DNA of 64,000 bases, taken from the NCBI GenBank assembly GCA_001247695.2, contig LGRX02003556.1, positions 1 to 64,000 of the forward strand, written 5' to 3'. Below the pieces are notes generated by a model, which ran no database searches, was not told the DNA's origin, and worked only from the letters and a program-made list of their open reading frames with translations. Made by a program: the position numbers and the translations under genes. Each line of letters opens with the position of its first letter. Position 1 is the stretch's first letter. The stretch is from Cymbomonas tetramitiformis (lineage: Eukaryota > Chlorophyta > Pyramimonadophyceae > Pyramimonadales > Pyramimonadaceae). Positions 22,699 to 32,982 of the stretch are shown here, one piece after another.

Positions 22699-23133
22699 GG
22701 TTATAGGCCGCACCGGCTTTCCGGTGATTCTGATGATGGCACAGCGCCTTGCTGTTGCCATGTTCGGCTAAGTAGGACGTAGGATGGGTTGAGCGCCCAC
22801 TTGGGCGGTGGTGTATCATTCTCGCGGTATGGCCTTTTGACATGGCAGTGATGGCGGCACACGTTGTGCTCGCCTTCGCTGCGCAGGAGATCGGTTTGTG
22901 ACGGATTGTTTTTATTTTACGGCAGTATCGTCGCAGCGAGAGTTGATTTGCATCGTGCGCCACTGGCCCTGGCGAGGACGCTCCACACGTTGTGCATTTT
23001 GGCCGCTCTCATTTTCCGCTCACGACCTGTGAATCTCGATCTGTTGTGCTGAGGCTTCTACGGGTTATCTGGCCGCCGTGAAAGTTTTGTACCACCACCC
23101 TTGCTTAGCTCAACCTTCCGCTGTCTCTCTATC

Positions 23134-26100
23134 ATGGTTACCACAGCAAATAGAATGACGCGGTCACGCGTCCGTAGATTAGAGACGATTTTTGATGATG
23201 TGGGTGCGCAGCACGCTGCGACACCACACACCCCGCAGCTGCCAGCTCCGTCCACCGCAGCTGCGAGGGAGCTCCTCGACAAATGTCAACAGCTTGCTCG
23301 CGACAATTTTGACAGGAAGGTTGCAAAAATCGTTGCCACGAAAATTCTCGGAGAGAAATCGGACCGCTTCGCTGGTACGGAGTCCGACGCAGTCGACATT
23401 TTTTCGCAAATCATGCATGAGCTTCGGACACAGTTTCTTCTGCAGTCGCAGGCGCTTGCTCCCCTCTTTGACCTGACTGACATGACTGTTGCGGCTAGGC
23501 ATGAGGGCAACGAGTTGCTGCTCTCGGCTCTGACGTTTCTGGCTCGCCCTGGCTCGCCTGCTCGTGACTGGCTTGAGGCCTCTGGGTCTGACGTTCCTGG
23601 AGATGGCAAGCGCGCTGCCCTTGAGGTGGTGCGCATGCTCCAGGAACGCTCAGAACCCTTTGACTCTTTTGAGTCGCTGCTGGCGGTTCGCATCCCCAGC
23701 AGCGAAGATCCTGACCGTGACATCCGTGAGTTCAATGGCCTGTTGCGGGACGTTCAGCGTTCCCACAACTTGCCAGAGGACGCGGTGAAGCGGCAGTTTC
23801 TCAAGGCTCTCGGCAATGCGGCTCTGTACCGTGACTTGGCTAATTCCTTGGCTCGAGCTGACCAGCGGCAGGGCGTGTCTCTTCTGACTATTCAGGCTCG
23901 TGTGCGGGAGCAGTTCCGCCACGGCCTGAAAGTCTCTGGCACCCCTATTTCGGCTCTGTCATTCGGCGATGGCGCGTCTGACCTGGCTGCGGCGTTGTCC
24001 AGTCTGCAGAAGCAGCTGGAGCGCATGCAACAGGACATTCGTGACCTAAAGCGGCAGAAGCGGGAGGAGCCTCCGCCTGCGGGCAAGCACCTTACCCGCT
24101 CTGCTGCCAAGCATCATCGTGCTGGTGTTAACCCCTATGGAGCGGTTTGTACCGTATACGGTACAACTACTTCAAACTCTAAGCTTGGATTCATTTCTCA
24201 GCCCGATAGCACTTGTCGGAACCGGCCATATAAGCTTTGCACACCCGTTGCAATAGGTATATCTAATGCTCAACAATTTATTCTACTCATATACTTAGTA
24301 TATATATCTCACCCAAGGACAATTTTGTTGTAGTAAAATCCCCAAAGTTGCTTATTTCTAGGCATGAAATTTGGGTCAAAAGTATCTTAAAGTGTGCAAA
24401 ATCGAGGTGTAGATGCAATTCATCGACAAGGATGTGTTGGTTCAGTGACCACTATCATATAAAATGGCCATGCACCTCATATGGGCAATGCTTACTTTCC
24501 CAACAGTCGATTTCCCCCGAAAACACACAATATGGCCTTAAGTATGGAAAACATTTGACAAATGATGTTTTTTCGTTGTTTTTTGGTGTTTTTTTCACCT
24601 TATTGCTCGAATATTTCGATGTATTGGTGCGTTTAACTACAGCCACCATTACCAATTTCAAGGCATTAGTAAAGGCGATTGTTTCATGGTCGAGGGGCGA
24701 CCTAATACTCGAATAAGCGGTTGCGAGAACTGATTTTTGACACTTTTGATTCCTGGAAAACGTGTTTTTGGGCTTGTATATCACCGATATATCGTTGTAT
24801 ATATAATGCGATCATGTATTTTATAGATCAAAATCACTTTATAGGAGTTATGGAACATGTAACGAATCACCCACACTTACCAAGGTACCATATACCGTGA
24901 AAACGGCGCATTTGTGAAACTAGTGCTTTTGGCAAAAAATTCCATCCGCTCCATAGGGGTTAAGCCACTTGGCACCGCTCCTCCTGTCTCGTTTGACAAG
25001 AAGAGTGGTGCCTTCGTGCCCCGCTGCAAGAATGCGGTGTGTGCACAAAGTGGTTTGAAGCACTGGCATGCTGAATGCCCCAACGGCGGTCTTCACTCTG
25101 CCCACTATTGTAGTGCGGTTGAGGACTACGAGGCTGACTGCTTGGCTGTTCGTTTCCAGCGGTTCTATGACGCTGGGGATGCACATGCCTTCGAGTCGCT
25201 CTGCGCGATGGAGGGTCGCCCGGAGGTGTGCGAGCTGTCGGCGCATTCTTTTGTGACGGCTGAGCCCACGTCTCTGCGGCACTTTCAGGATGCGGCGGCT
25301 TCCGCTCAGGATGCGGCGGCTGACGATGACGGCGTGGCTCACTTTCCTCTAGCCACATTCCACTCGGGTGCACGGGGTTCGATTCCGCCACCGCCTGCGG
25401 TTCGGGATCCCTCTGCACTCGTGGCTGGTGGTGTGCCTACGGCTCATCACCCACCAGTGGCTGTCCCTGGCTCTCTCGGCTTGCCTGGTTCTGTCCCATC
25501 GCTCCAGCTTGGCGACTCTGCACCGGCTCCGCTGTTTGCTGGCATGACGATTGAGGCTTCTGACATTGGCTCTGAGGTCTCTGACAACGACCAAGGCTCT
25601 GGCAATGACTCTGACGGCGGGCAGCAAGTGGTTTTTGACTCCTTTCGCACTCTTGAGCATGACTCTGACAGGGGGGCATCGCCACTAGCAGCTCCGATGT
25701 ACCGTCCACGGGCGCCGCCGAGTTTTCTCCGATGTGCGTTGATGTCCTCGATGCTCTGCTGTTCTCTGCTGGCCAGTGCTACGGCGTCTCTGGTTGCCGT
25801 GGGCGGTGGTGACAGGGGCCTGGTTGAGCCCGGAGTCACCGTCCATCGGTCTACTGGAGATCTTTTTGCTTCGGATCCGCCACTTGGCTCTCTGGACGTC
25901 CGTGATTGGCCGCCAGACGATCGAGTTCTTTTATCTCTTTCTTCGATGTTCACACCGCCTTGGAAATCTGCTTGTATGGGTTCTTCAGTTGATTTACTTT
26001 CTGCTGTGGAACCGCCTTGCCCACTTGGGCCTGGTGGTGCTCAATTTCAAAAAGACAGTCTGCAATTCACTTCGGGATTACTCTGTGTTTACATCCCAGC

Positions 26101-26140
26101 CGCTGAACTCGGCTCTGCTGACCAGCTTCGAAGTGGCTGA
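23134..26140 (+). pseudogene. Gag-like polyprotein of element 1, interrupted by a MITE
   Basis: The start at 23134 (ATCATGGTT) is conserved with the other Gag-only elements. The frame runs to the TTAA at 24128, reads through MITE sequence to a stop at 24333, and resumes after 24959 in the shifted frame expected from an 828-bp insertion plus TTAA. The uninterrupted form would closely match the 724-aa Gag of element 2: helical Gag region, C-x4-C-x6-H-x4-C knuckle (in the part after the MITE), acidic Ser/Asp-rich stretch, hydrophobic segment CALMSSMLCCSLLASA and a short tail. As it stands only a truncated Gag lacking the knuckle can be made. Confidence 0.88.
24132..24959. mobile_element. piggyBac-type MITE (828 bp) with TTAA target duplication
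   Basis: Perfect 14-bp terminal inverted repeats, CCCCTATGGAGCGG and CCGCTCCATAGGGG, are flanked by TTAA at 24128-24131 and 24960-24963. Element 2 carries the unoccupied TTAA at the same Gag position (near 36709). It has no transposase ORF, so it is non-autonomous. A 20-bp perfect palindrome lies at 24147-24166. CCC ends with TTAA are the hallmark of the piggyBac superfamily. Confidence 0.92.
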
Positions 26141-26310
26141 GTTTCTAGTCAATCATCCTGGCAGCTTGATTAGCTTTAGCCCAGTAGTGGGATGACCGGG
26201 TCAAGACCCCGGCACCCAGCTAGAAGTGATCGGTTTCCACCGAGTTGCACGTAGGTGTTTGTTTGTTATCACGTGGCTGTATACCCTGTACCTGCCTTGC
26301 TAGGTAGTCA

Positions 26311-26325
26311 CACCCACGGGTGGTG
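26311..26325 (+). promoter_or_regulatory. Polypurine-tract position with hairpin, element 1
   Basis: CACCCACGGGTGGTG abuts the 3' LTR; CACCC pairs with GGGTG. It is equivalent to 7225-7241, 38061-38075 and 50102-50122. Confidence 0.55.
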
Positions 26326-26568
26326 TGCTGGACTTCGGGTTTAGGCTTAGTTATTATGGGCTCTGACTAGCCCCTAGCCTGACCCTGCTTCCGTCTCGTG
26401 TCCGTGACATCCTAGCACTGTACTGTACAGTAGTACAGTACAGTAGTACAGTCATCGTTTCACTGTCTGGGTTTCCGAGAGCATAAAGCTTCGGCCAGAC
26501 ACAAGTTATATGATTATCAGTTTGTCTCCTAGCAAGCTTAGCCGGACAGCGTATCTGTCTTCCTCGCA
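26326..26568 (+). repeat. 3' LTR of element 1
   Basis: 243 bp, matching 22456-22698 with no difference seen. Confidence 0.93.
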
Positions 26569-27286
26569 AAGCATACACTGAATCAACTGCTGCTATATCA
26601 ACCAGTGATGTATTCAAATCTATAAATGTTGAATTAGCAGATTTTGGCCCTTGTAATTCTAAATTTGTCTTGGAACCTAATTGTGCATTAATTATAATGT
26701 TATTGCATTCTATATCACTACATCCTATTATATCACCTTTCATATTGATACTAAAAAATTTAGGTACAGCTGAATCAGGTTTCGTTTGAAAATTTATAAA
26801 ATATATCGTTGAAACACTCGATAAATCTACACCTGAGGTATTTAAACTTATGAAACTATTACCTGATGTTTTATTTCCAAATAAATCAAGATTTGTGGTA
26901 TTATCTGGTGCGACCAGTTCTGTTTTTCCATTGATTTTTACAGCACCATTTACCTGTAAATTATTATTAACAGTGACAATTGTTCCAGATTTTGCCGAAA
27001 CATTGTCGACTTGCAAATTAATACATTCACAACCAGTAAAATCACCCGCTGCAGCCTGTATACCTCCACTAAACATCTCGATAGTGTTTTCAACAACCAA
27101 TTTGTCGTTGATTGTTACAGTTTCAGCTATCAGTTCATTCTTTACAATTACGTTTCCATTTGTTCTTTCAATATTATTATTTCCAGCATTTGTCCATTTA
27201 CTTGAACCACCGGTAGGAGCATTTCCATTAACCGTATCACATTGTATATTTTTACAAACAATATCATTTCCAAAAGAAGACATCTG

Positions 27287-27302
27287 ATATATATATATAT
27301 AT
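27287..27302 (-). promoter_or_regulatory. TATA-like run just upstream of fibre-like gene B
   Basis: An alternating AT run ends a few bases before the ATG at 27283. Similar TATATA runs lie 5-25 nt upstream of most Polinton genes (30864, 31235, 31579, 32962, 59784, 60419), suggesting a common promoter element with very short leaders. Confidence 0.5.
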
Positions 27303-29295
27303 TAAATCACAATTTAAAATCAGGTTTAATCCAAACCAATAATCCTGAACCCGAGGTTGTTATAACTTTACTTTCCATACATACGCCAATAATTCCAACA
27401 TTATTTGTAGTAATTTGTGAAGAATTGACTGAACCTCCCGCGGCACAAGCCAACATTTGACCTTTGACATAACTTCCATCAATAGCTTTGCAAGTTGTGA
27501 ATCCTTTTGTACAAACAAAACAAGAATTTCCTGTGTTTGAATTTTGAACACAGACACCAATAGGCATACAATTTTGATTTGATTGACTTGCCGACGCTGA
27601 ATATATTTTTACACCATTTACATCAGAAAAATCATCAGAAAATTGAACAATATCTCCAGCATTTATACTATTTCCGGTGTTATTTACAAAAGTAAATACA
27701 TCACCGGTATGAGGAACCGGACTTGTTGGTAATGAGGCCGTGTATGCATTTGTCAAAGTTGTCAATGGAATTCCTAAACTTGTAATAGAAGCCGTAGCTG
27801 ATGTATAACTAAAGTTCAAACTATTTGTGAGTATTGCACTTGTAGCATCCAAATCTCCGGTCAAATTAATGTTAGAACCGCTGTTCCCAACAGCCAATAC
27901 TTGACTTAACGAACCGATACTTCCAGAATTTATAGCACCAGATTTTATTTCGCCTGAAACTGAATCATAATATAATTGTAAGTTTTCTAATGTAACATCT
28001 GGACTTGGTCTTATAGGTTTCACCGTAAATGAACTAGGATTTACAGAATTTAATTCAACACCGGTTGCATTCATACAAATCGTATTATTGACGGACGAAG
28101 TTCCTCCTGTATTTTTATTAGCATATGAACCTAATGAAACTGAATTTAGACCACTGAAAACTTCGCCTGCAAATCTTCCTACAGAAACAGATTCTACACC
28201 GGCGTTTGATTGTCCGGAATCATCTCCTAAATTTACCGAATAATTTCCAGCTTGGTCATATCCACTACCTGAACCTAAAGCCAAAACATCAATTCCACAA
28301 CCAAATGAACCTGCATTTCTGCCTATCAATATTGCTCGTTGTGCATTTATATATCCATCATCATTTGTTGTTTCGCCAATACGAATTTTACCATCTTGAG
28401 TACCACCTCTTATCCTAATTAAAGCACCATCAATTTCATCTTGATTTATTGTAAATTTTCCAGTTCCGGTAAAAGAAATATCATTCGTTGTAGTTGTTGA
28501 CCCTCGTATGGTTACATCTTGTAATGTTGATGTATCAGGTTGCACGGGTAAATTAATTAATTGACTTCCGTCACCGATAAAAGAATTTGCTGTAATGTTA
28601 GTCGTTGTGATAGGAGAAATGTCACAAACATTTTGAAGAGATTGATTTTCGGCAGGATACGGTAAATTTTGAAGCAAAGAACCGTCACCAATAAATTTTC
28701 CAGAATTCAAAGTGATATCACCGGTGTTTAAAATTAAAGGTCCATCATTTAAAAGTACACCTGCTCCAAGTGGTTCTACATTCAATGTGGTTTGCATAAA
28801 GGACCATTCATTGATACCATTGTTTCCTATTTTCCAAGGCATGGAATCGGTTGGAACAAGCAGTATCGATAGTTTTTTATTATTCCAAATTTTCAATTGA
28901 TTAATAGTAATATCCTAAATAGTCCTATCAATAAATTGTGATAAAAGAAGTCAGCTATCGATTGATTGTGATTTTTACATTATATTATCAATTGATTGCA
29001 ATTCTAGCAAATGCACATCAATTGATAGTGATTCCTACCGAGGCAATATCAATTGATATGATACCCCAAATTTTCTACCGAGGCTATATCAACCAAGGCT
29101 CGGTATCGTGATTTTTTGAACTTATCAAATAACGATGAATAAGTCAAATTTTATAATCGAACGATAACGATAATTTTTCGAACCTATCGACTGAGAACGA
29201 TAACGATACCTATCGATACCATTCATGATAACCAATTGTGCCCTAATGGGTATCAGATTTTGGGTTTTACCAATCCTATCACAACAAACAATATA

Positions 29296-29942
29296 TCATT
29301 GTGTTCGTCTATGAATGAGCTGTATGTATGCAAAGTTTCGGCCGGAGAGACCTCGTGCAGCAGCAGCTTGTGTTTCAAGGAGTTCTTGCTCTTCCTTGAA
29401 CCGCTGCCGGAATTCGCTGATCAAGGTCTCGAGGCCGGCTAGATTTTCTACCGGCTCCCAAGTGTCGTGTTTCGCATCTGGAAAGTTCTCCCAGCCAACA
29501 AGCCATTGCGCGTTGCCTTTTGCCACCCGCTCTGCCTTAATCTCTCGCACGCTGTAAACGATATCAAGGTATGGCTTACGCGAGGTCGACTTTACACAAA
29601 ACTTCCGATTTTCTAGATCGTGAGATAAATGCGATTGAAGTTTGCTCTTAAGTATGGTTAAGTATGGGAGGTAACCGAGCGGTATCGGCCATAACTTTTC
29701 AATGCCTGGGTCAATTGTATACTCAGAGCGCGCAATATGTTTAGATTGGTTTAAGCGACATGTTTATCGAATAAAAATATTTTCCGAAGTTTTGTGTAAA
29801 GTCGACCTCGCGTAAGCCATACCTTGATATCATCACTGCCAGCAGGGTCGAAAGGGGTTTGCTGCGTCCGTTTGATAGGGCCTTTCCCTTGGGCGACGAG
29901 TTTCACATGGTTAGGCTTACTTCCACGTCCACGTTTACCCAT
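29296..29942 (-). pseudogene. Chromodomain protein, interrupted by a 260-bp MITE
   Basis: The front (from ATG 29942) is basic and begins MGKRGRGSKPN; it runs to GSDDI, where the MITE enters. The rest resumes at 29565 with VYSVREIKAERV, a chromodomain start. The following WLVGWENFP, HDTWEPVENL and LISEFRQRF segments match the chromodomain core with its aromatic cage positions (Tyr, Trp, Trp) and C-terminal helix. An Ala-rich tail follows. Joined length is about 125 aa. Chromodomains bind methylated histone tails, and in chromoviruses they guide integration. Here it is a stand-alone small protein, possibly cargo of the surrounding insert. With the MITE present the frame is broken. Confidence 0.75.
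29566..29825. mobile_element. MITE of 260 bp inside the chromodomain gene
   Basis: Terminal inverted repeats of about 39 bp begin AAGGTATGGCTTACGCGAGG and are flanked by GATATC at 29560-29565 and 29826-29831, one copy of which belongs to the gene (codons for D-I). No ORF. The transposon family was not determined because GATATC is itself a palindrome, so the exact duplication size is ambiguous. Confidence 0.8.
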
Positions 29943-30889
29943 CTTGATTCACACAGGCAGTCGATAGTTCGTCAATAGTCGTGACACTCCGTCACACTGT
30001 AAATTGAGGTCCTCGCGGCCAAAAAAAATGATTTTGGAATGCCACCAAATCGAGTCGAGAGCCTCCAACACGCCCCCTCCAATCTGAGGATGGGTGGCAT
30101 TTGCATGTTTATTGGTTCATCTCAAACACACTTCAGCGAACCCAAATTAGAGACGAATGAAAAGCCTAGAATTCAAGAATGAAGGATCGGTTAGGGAGTT
30201 ATATACTGCATATCGATATGTGATTGCGTGTCACGCGCAAATATCAATCGATTCTGATATGTCCCACGGTCACGATCAATTGATTGTGATAATGCAAATC
30301 GAGAATCGATCGATGGTGATAATTCGGATTAGGCATCAATCGATTGTAATTCTCGGAGGTGGGTATCAATTGATTGTAATATTTTGATTGTGTATCAAAT
30401 AGGCATCAATTGATTCTGATATTCTGATATATCGATGGTATCAGAATATCAAACAATCGATTCCATGCCTTGCTATTTTCAATCTTGTTTGAGGAACAGG
30501 GTCTAAAGATTTAATTTCAAAAGAACTATCAAGTTCATCCAAACCTATAGAGAATTTTGATTTACTTGCAGGATTGTTCAAAATGAAATCATAAAAATTG
30601 ATATTATTAACCAAATTTAAATCACCATCAGTTTGTAATTTCATGAATTCTCTTTGATTATTTACATCAGAATTATCAATAAAATCAATATCATTTTGAT
30701 ATAAAAAATCTGAAGCCATATGAATTGTTTGACAAGGGTTTGAATTATCACCTATTTGATTTACATTTATTTGATTAATTGTTAAAGGGTCAGGAACATT
30801 TGTAGATGGAGTTTGTTTACCATTAAATGTACTTGCAACTACATTATTTCCAAATGAAGACATTATATATCATAACACAAGTTTTAAAT

Positions 30890-31234
30890 TTACGGTTGAG
30901 CTAGTTTCATATATACAATTCCAAATTTATCAGCTGGATTCGTTTTGAATACATATAATCCATTTACTTGTGTAATAGTTTCAACCGGAGGAACATTAGT
31001 TGTTTCTACGATAGGCAAACCTTCAAATCTAACTTTCATTTTATTTTCTTTTGCAGCCATATTCAAACTTGTAACACCCGGGTCACCACTTTGACTTCCA
31101 TCAATATCCATTATGATATTTGCTCCAACCATTTGAAAAGTTGTTCTTGTTGTTTTATCTTTAGCACCAATAAACACACCGTCATTAACTTTGATATTCT
31201 TATCTAAAACAAAATCATTTCCGAATGAAGACAT
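30890..31234 (-). CDS. Short MSSFGN-family protein (114 aa)
   Basis: It starts MSSFGNDFV, the same N-terminus as the two long fibre-like proteins next to it, then has a short beta-rich body (TTRTFQMVGANIIMDIDG) with no repeats. It could be a short fibre, a capsid adaptor, or a truncated paralog. Its position between the capsid genes and fibre genes supports a virion role. Function unknown. Confidence 0.65.
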   Translation of the reverse strand: MSSFGNDFVLDKNIKVNDGVFIGAKDKTTRTTFQMVGANIIMDIDGSQSGDPGVTSLNMAAKENKMKVRFEGLPIVETTNVPPVETITQVNGLYVFKTNPADKFGIVYMKLAQP

Positions 31235-31260
31235 TATATACTATATCCTATAATTTAATT

Positions 31261-31578
31261 TTATTTCACAAAGAATGTCGGAGCCAAAGGTGCCAGTTTA
31301 TTGTTTAATGGATGAATATTGGGAAATGAAAACATAGCATTTTGTTTTGTAATTTTATCACCGTGTCCTAATGTATACGATTTGAAACCTGACATAGGGT
31401 CCACATTAGAAACTCTTGCCGGTGGTCGCAAATCTTGTATTGTTTTACATGGAACAATCATCATCGAAGAACTTCGAAAGCCTGAAGTTAACATCATATT
31501 TGGTAATTTAACATCGACTTTTCCTAATGGTTTATTTCCTAAGTTTGAAGCAAAAATTTGTCCCGCTTGTTCAGCCAT
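31261..31578 (-). CDS. Hypothetical small virion-cluster protein (105 aa)
   Basis: Unrecognised. It lies 30 nt downstream of the major capsid gene in the same direction and is Pro/Met-rich (LPNMMLTSGFRSSSMMIVP). A minor virion component is likely from position only. Confidence 0.55.
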   Translation of the reverse strand: MAEQAGQIFASNLGNKPLGKVDVKLPNMMLTSGFRSSSMMIVPCKTIQDLRPPARVSNVDPMSGFKSYTLGHGDKITKQNAMFSFPNIHPLNNKLAPLAPTFFVK

Positions 31579-31608
31579 AATTATATATAATTACAATTAA
31601 ATTAGTTT

Positions 31609-32955
31609 TTATACAACCACTTCAATCATTCTTCCCATACCAATACGAATGATACTTGTACATTGTGCAATAATAAATGTTTCGTTATTCGTCAAAGGTG
31701 TTTGAAGTGGGTCTGCGGTCGATGATTTTTGAGTTTGAAGAAAGAATGAAGAATTCAAACCCCGGGTATCTATTCCACTACAATTACGAGGTCCCATACC
31801 TGGCATAGGCATATTTAATCGAAGCATAGCAGTCCAATAAGAATTGTACCAATTTTCTAAAGAATTAACTTTACAACCTGAATCGTCAGAATAATTATCA
31901 GCTTTACCAATAGTGACCAAGTTAAAAGCATCGAGAGCTGTGGCACGATAATTAGGATAATAAATTGAGTTGACATTGTATTGCCAAGATTGAATGTCTC
32001 CGGAATAAAATCTAAAATAACTTGGAACGAAAGTAGCACCTATTTTATTATCAATTTTATGCAAACCTTCATTAACAGAACTGTAATTCGAAGGCCTTTG
32101 AACAGCGTATAACATATCCAAAGATTGTGCCGACAAAGAGAATCGATTCGATTTAGTCATTTCCGTTTGAGTATCTTGAAAGGTAAAATAATTAGTGAAA
32201 GGCATCTCAATATAAGAATCTTCTTTTAGTTTTCTTTCGACAGCACTATCGTAAACACCATTTGAAAATGTAATTGTTTCAATTGTAAAATGCAAATCAG
32301 TCAATTTCCATGTCGCTTTTGCAGCAAGTTCGGCAGCCGCGGTTCCATTAAATCCATTTCCGGCCCCCAATGATTTTTGATATGCACCCAACACCTCCGG
32401 TCCATGCATGAAGAAACGAATTTGAATGCTAGGAAGTAACGCAGTATCCAGGTAGTCAGGTGAAGATTCCCCTATAAATTGTAGGAAATTATTCAAAATA
32501 TATGGTCTTTCTTCTTGATAATAATTATCGGTATTAACATTTATTTCTTGATTTTTCAAAACTCTTTGATAAGATACTTCTTTATTCAACGTTGTTTTAA
32601 GATTGTCCAAAACCGCTGATACCGTTGAATATTGACTCATGCCACTCGAAATAGCTATTCCACCGCTGTATATTTCTACACGAGAAATCAATTTTTCGAT
32701 TCCATTTGGCAAAGTTGTGATAACTGAATCAGCTTGGGTTGCGGCGTCCGTACAAGCTATGGCAGGATTGTTAGCACGACCTTTACAATGCATACTTAAA
32801 CTTTTTAGATTACACAAAACATTAACTGGAAGATTCAAAGTTATAACACCGTAAGGATTTACTTCGGTCAAGTTTGTCGTTTCAAGACGAAAATATTGAG
32901 TACTATATCCACTTAGTTTTTGAAGTCCAAATGCAAGACTATACGGTAAAGACAT
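31609..32955 (-). CDS. Major capsid protein, double jelly-roll, Polinton-like virus type (448 aa)
   Basis: Length, position beside the minor capsid gene, and text fit Polinton-like virus major capsid proteins. There is a strand-rich N-terminus with LPVNVLCNLKSLSMHC, then ISRVEIYSGGIAISSGMSQY, where the first jelly-roll begins its conserved Gly-rich turn. A second beta-rich half contains SLSAQSLDMLYAVQRP, and the C-terminal strand ends SIIRIGMGRMIEVVV. It would form the trimeric capsomers of an icosahedral particle. The identification is by pattern and context, not a database match. The frame is intact, so particle formation is possible in principle. Confidence 0.8.
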   Translation of the reverse strand: MSLPYSLAFGLQKLSGYSTQYFRLETTNLTEVNPYGVITLNLPVNVLCNLKSLSMHCKGRANNPAIACTDAATQADSVITTLPNGIEKLISRVEIYSGGIAISSGMSQYSTVSAVLDNLKTTLNKEVSYQRVLKNQEINVNTDNYYQEERPYILNNFLQFIGESSPDYLDTALLPSIQIRFFMHGPEVLGAYQKSLGAGNGFNGTAAAELAAKATWKLTDLHFTIETITFSNGVYDSAVERKLKEDSYIEMPFTNYFTFQDTQTEMTKSNRFSLSAQSLDMLYAVQRPSNYSSVNEGLHKIDNKIGATFVPSYFRFYSGDIQSWQYNVNSIYYPNYRATALDAFNLVTIGKADNYSDDSGCKVNSLENWYNSYWTAMLRLNMPMPGMGPRNCSGIDTRGLNSSFFLQTQKSSTADPLQTPLTNNETFIIAQCTSIIRIGMGRMIEVVV

Positions 32956-32961
32956 TTTTTC

Positions 32962-32980
32962 TATAATATATATAATATAA
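32962..32980 (-). promoter_or_regulatory. TATA-like run upstream of the major capsid gene
   Basis: TATAATATATATAATATAA lies 7-25 nt before the ATG at 32955, in the short gap after the minor capsid gene; it is similar to runs before other Polinton genes. Confidence 0.5.
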
Positions 32981-32982
32981 TT

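Larger units (their letters stand above)
22456..26568 (+). mobile_element. Gag-only LTR retrotransposon, element 1 (4113 bp)
   Basis: The 243-bp LTRs show no difference on reading, indicating a very recent insertion. TG...CA ends, aagca target duplication and a single Gag gene interrupted by an 828-bp piggyBac-type MITE. It is the same family as element 2 (35037-38318). No pol gene is present. It is inserted in fibre-like gene B of the Polinton, antiparallel to that gene. Confidence 0.93.
21921..27283 (-). pseudogene. Fibre-like structural protein B, split by Gag-only LTR element 1
   Basis: The N-terminal part is 27283-26569 and the C-terminal part 22455-21921. Dropping the LTR element and one copy of its aagca duplication gives a single continuous frame of about 415 aa. 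Across the junction a repeat unit becomes complete: V-D-x-x-x-V ... KPD ... FF-x-INM-x-GDI, present once upstream intact and once across the junction. The protein begins MSSFGND, shared with two neighbours. It is rich in Asn, Thr, Val and Ile with short beta repeats, typical of trimeric fibre or beta-helix proteins. A capsid-spike or host-attachment role is inference. Position downstream of the capsid genes supports a structural role. Confidence 0.7.
28898..30474 (-). mobile_element. Insertion of about 1.58 kb carrying a chromodomain gene, 9-bp target duplication
   Basis: attttcaat at 28889-28897 and 30475-30483 flanks the insert, and removal restores fibre-like gene A. Both ends are rich in degenerate ATCAATTGATTGTGAT units (28930-29100 and 30230-30450), and the middle is GC-richer and carries a chromodomain ORF. 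A 9-bp duplication with long degenerate ends is reminiscent of Mutator-like elements, but no transposase or clean terminal inverted repeats were seen, so the class is unproven. Confidence 0.6.
27307..30863 (-). pseudogene. Fibre-like structural protein A with adhesin-head repeats, split by a chromodomain insert
   Basis: The N-terminal part is 30863-30475 and the C-terminal part 28896-27307. Keeping one copy of the 9-bp repeat attttcaat joins the frame through LKIWNNKKL, giving about 658 aa. It starts MSSFGNNVV like two neighbours. The C-terminal part has GDGS-x-L-x-NLP repeats (twice), then a left-handed roll-like tract of SVSVGRFAG / SVSLGSYA units of the kind found in trimeric autotransporter (YadA/Hia) heads, then a small beta domain. 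Such tracts occur in phage and algal-virus fibres. A spike or attachment role is inferred. As it stands, a 529-codon frame from 28896 could still be read separately. Confidence 0.7.

Noticed and set aside
22484..22963. Minus-strand frames of about 159 codons at the start of the two Gag-only elements (also 35065-35544)
   Set aside because: They run antisense through the LTR and leader, start at different internal sites, and repeat only because the LTR elements are copies. No domain.
26354..27283. Apparent fusion of fibre-like protein B to a 70-residue tail
   Set aside because: The tail is antisense LTR sequence entered at the insertion point; the true continuation is at 22455-21921.
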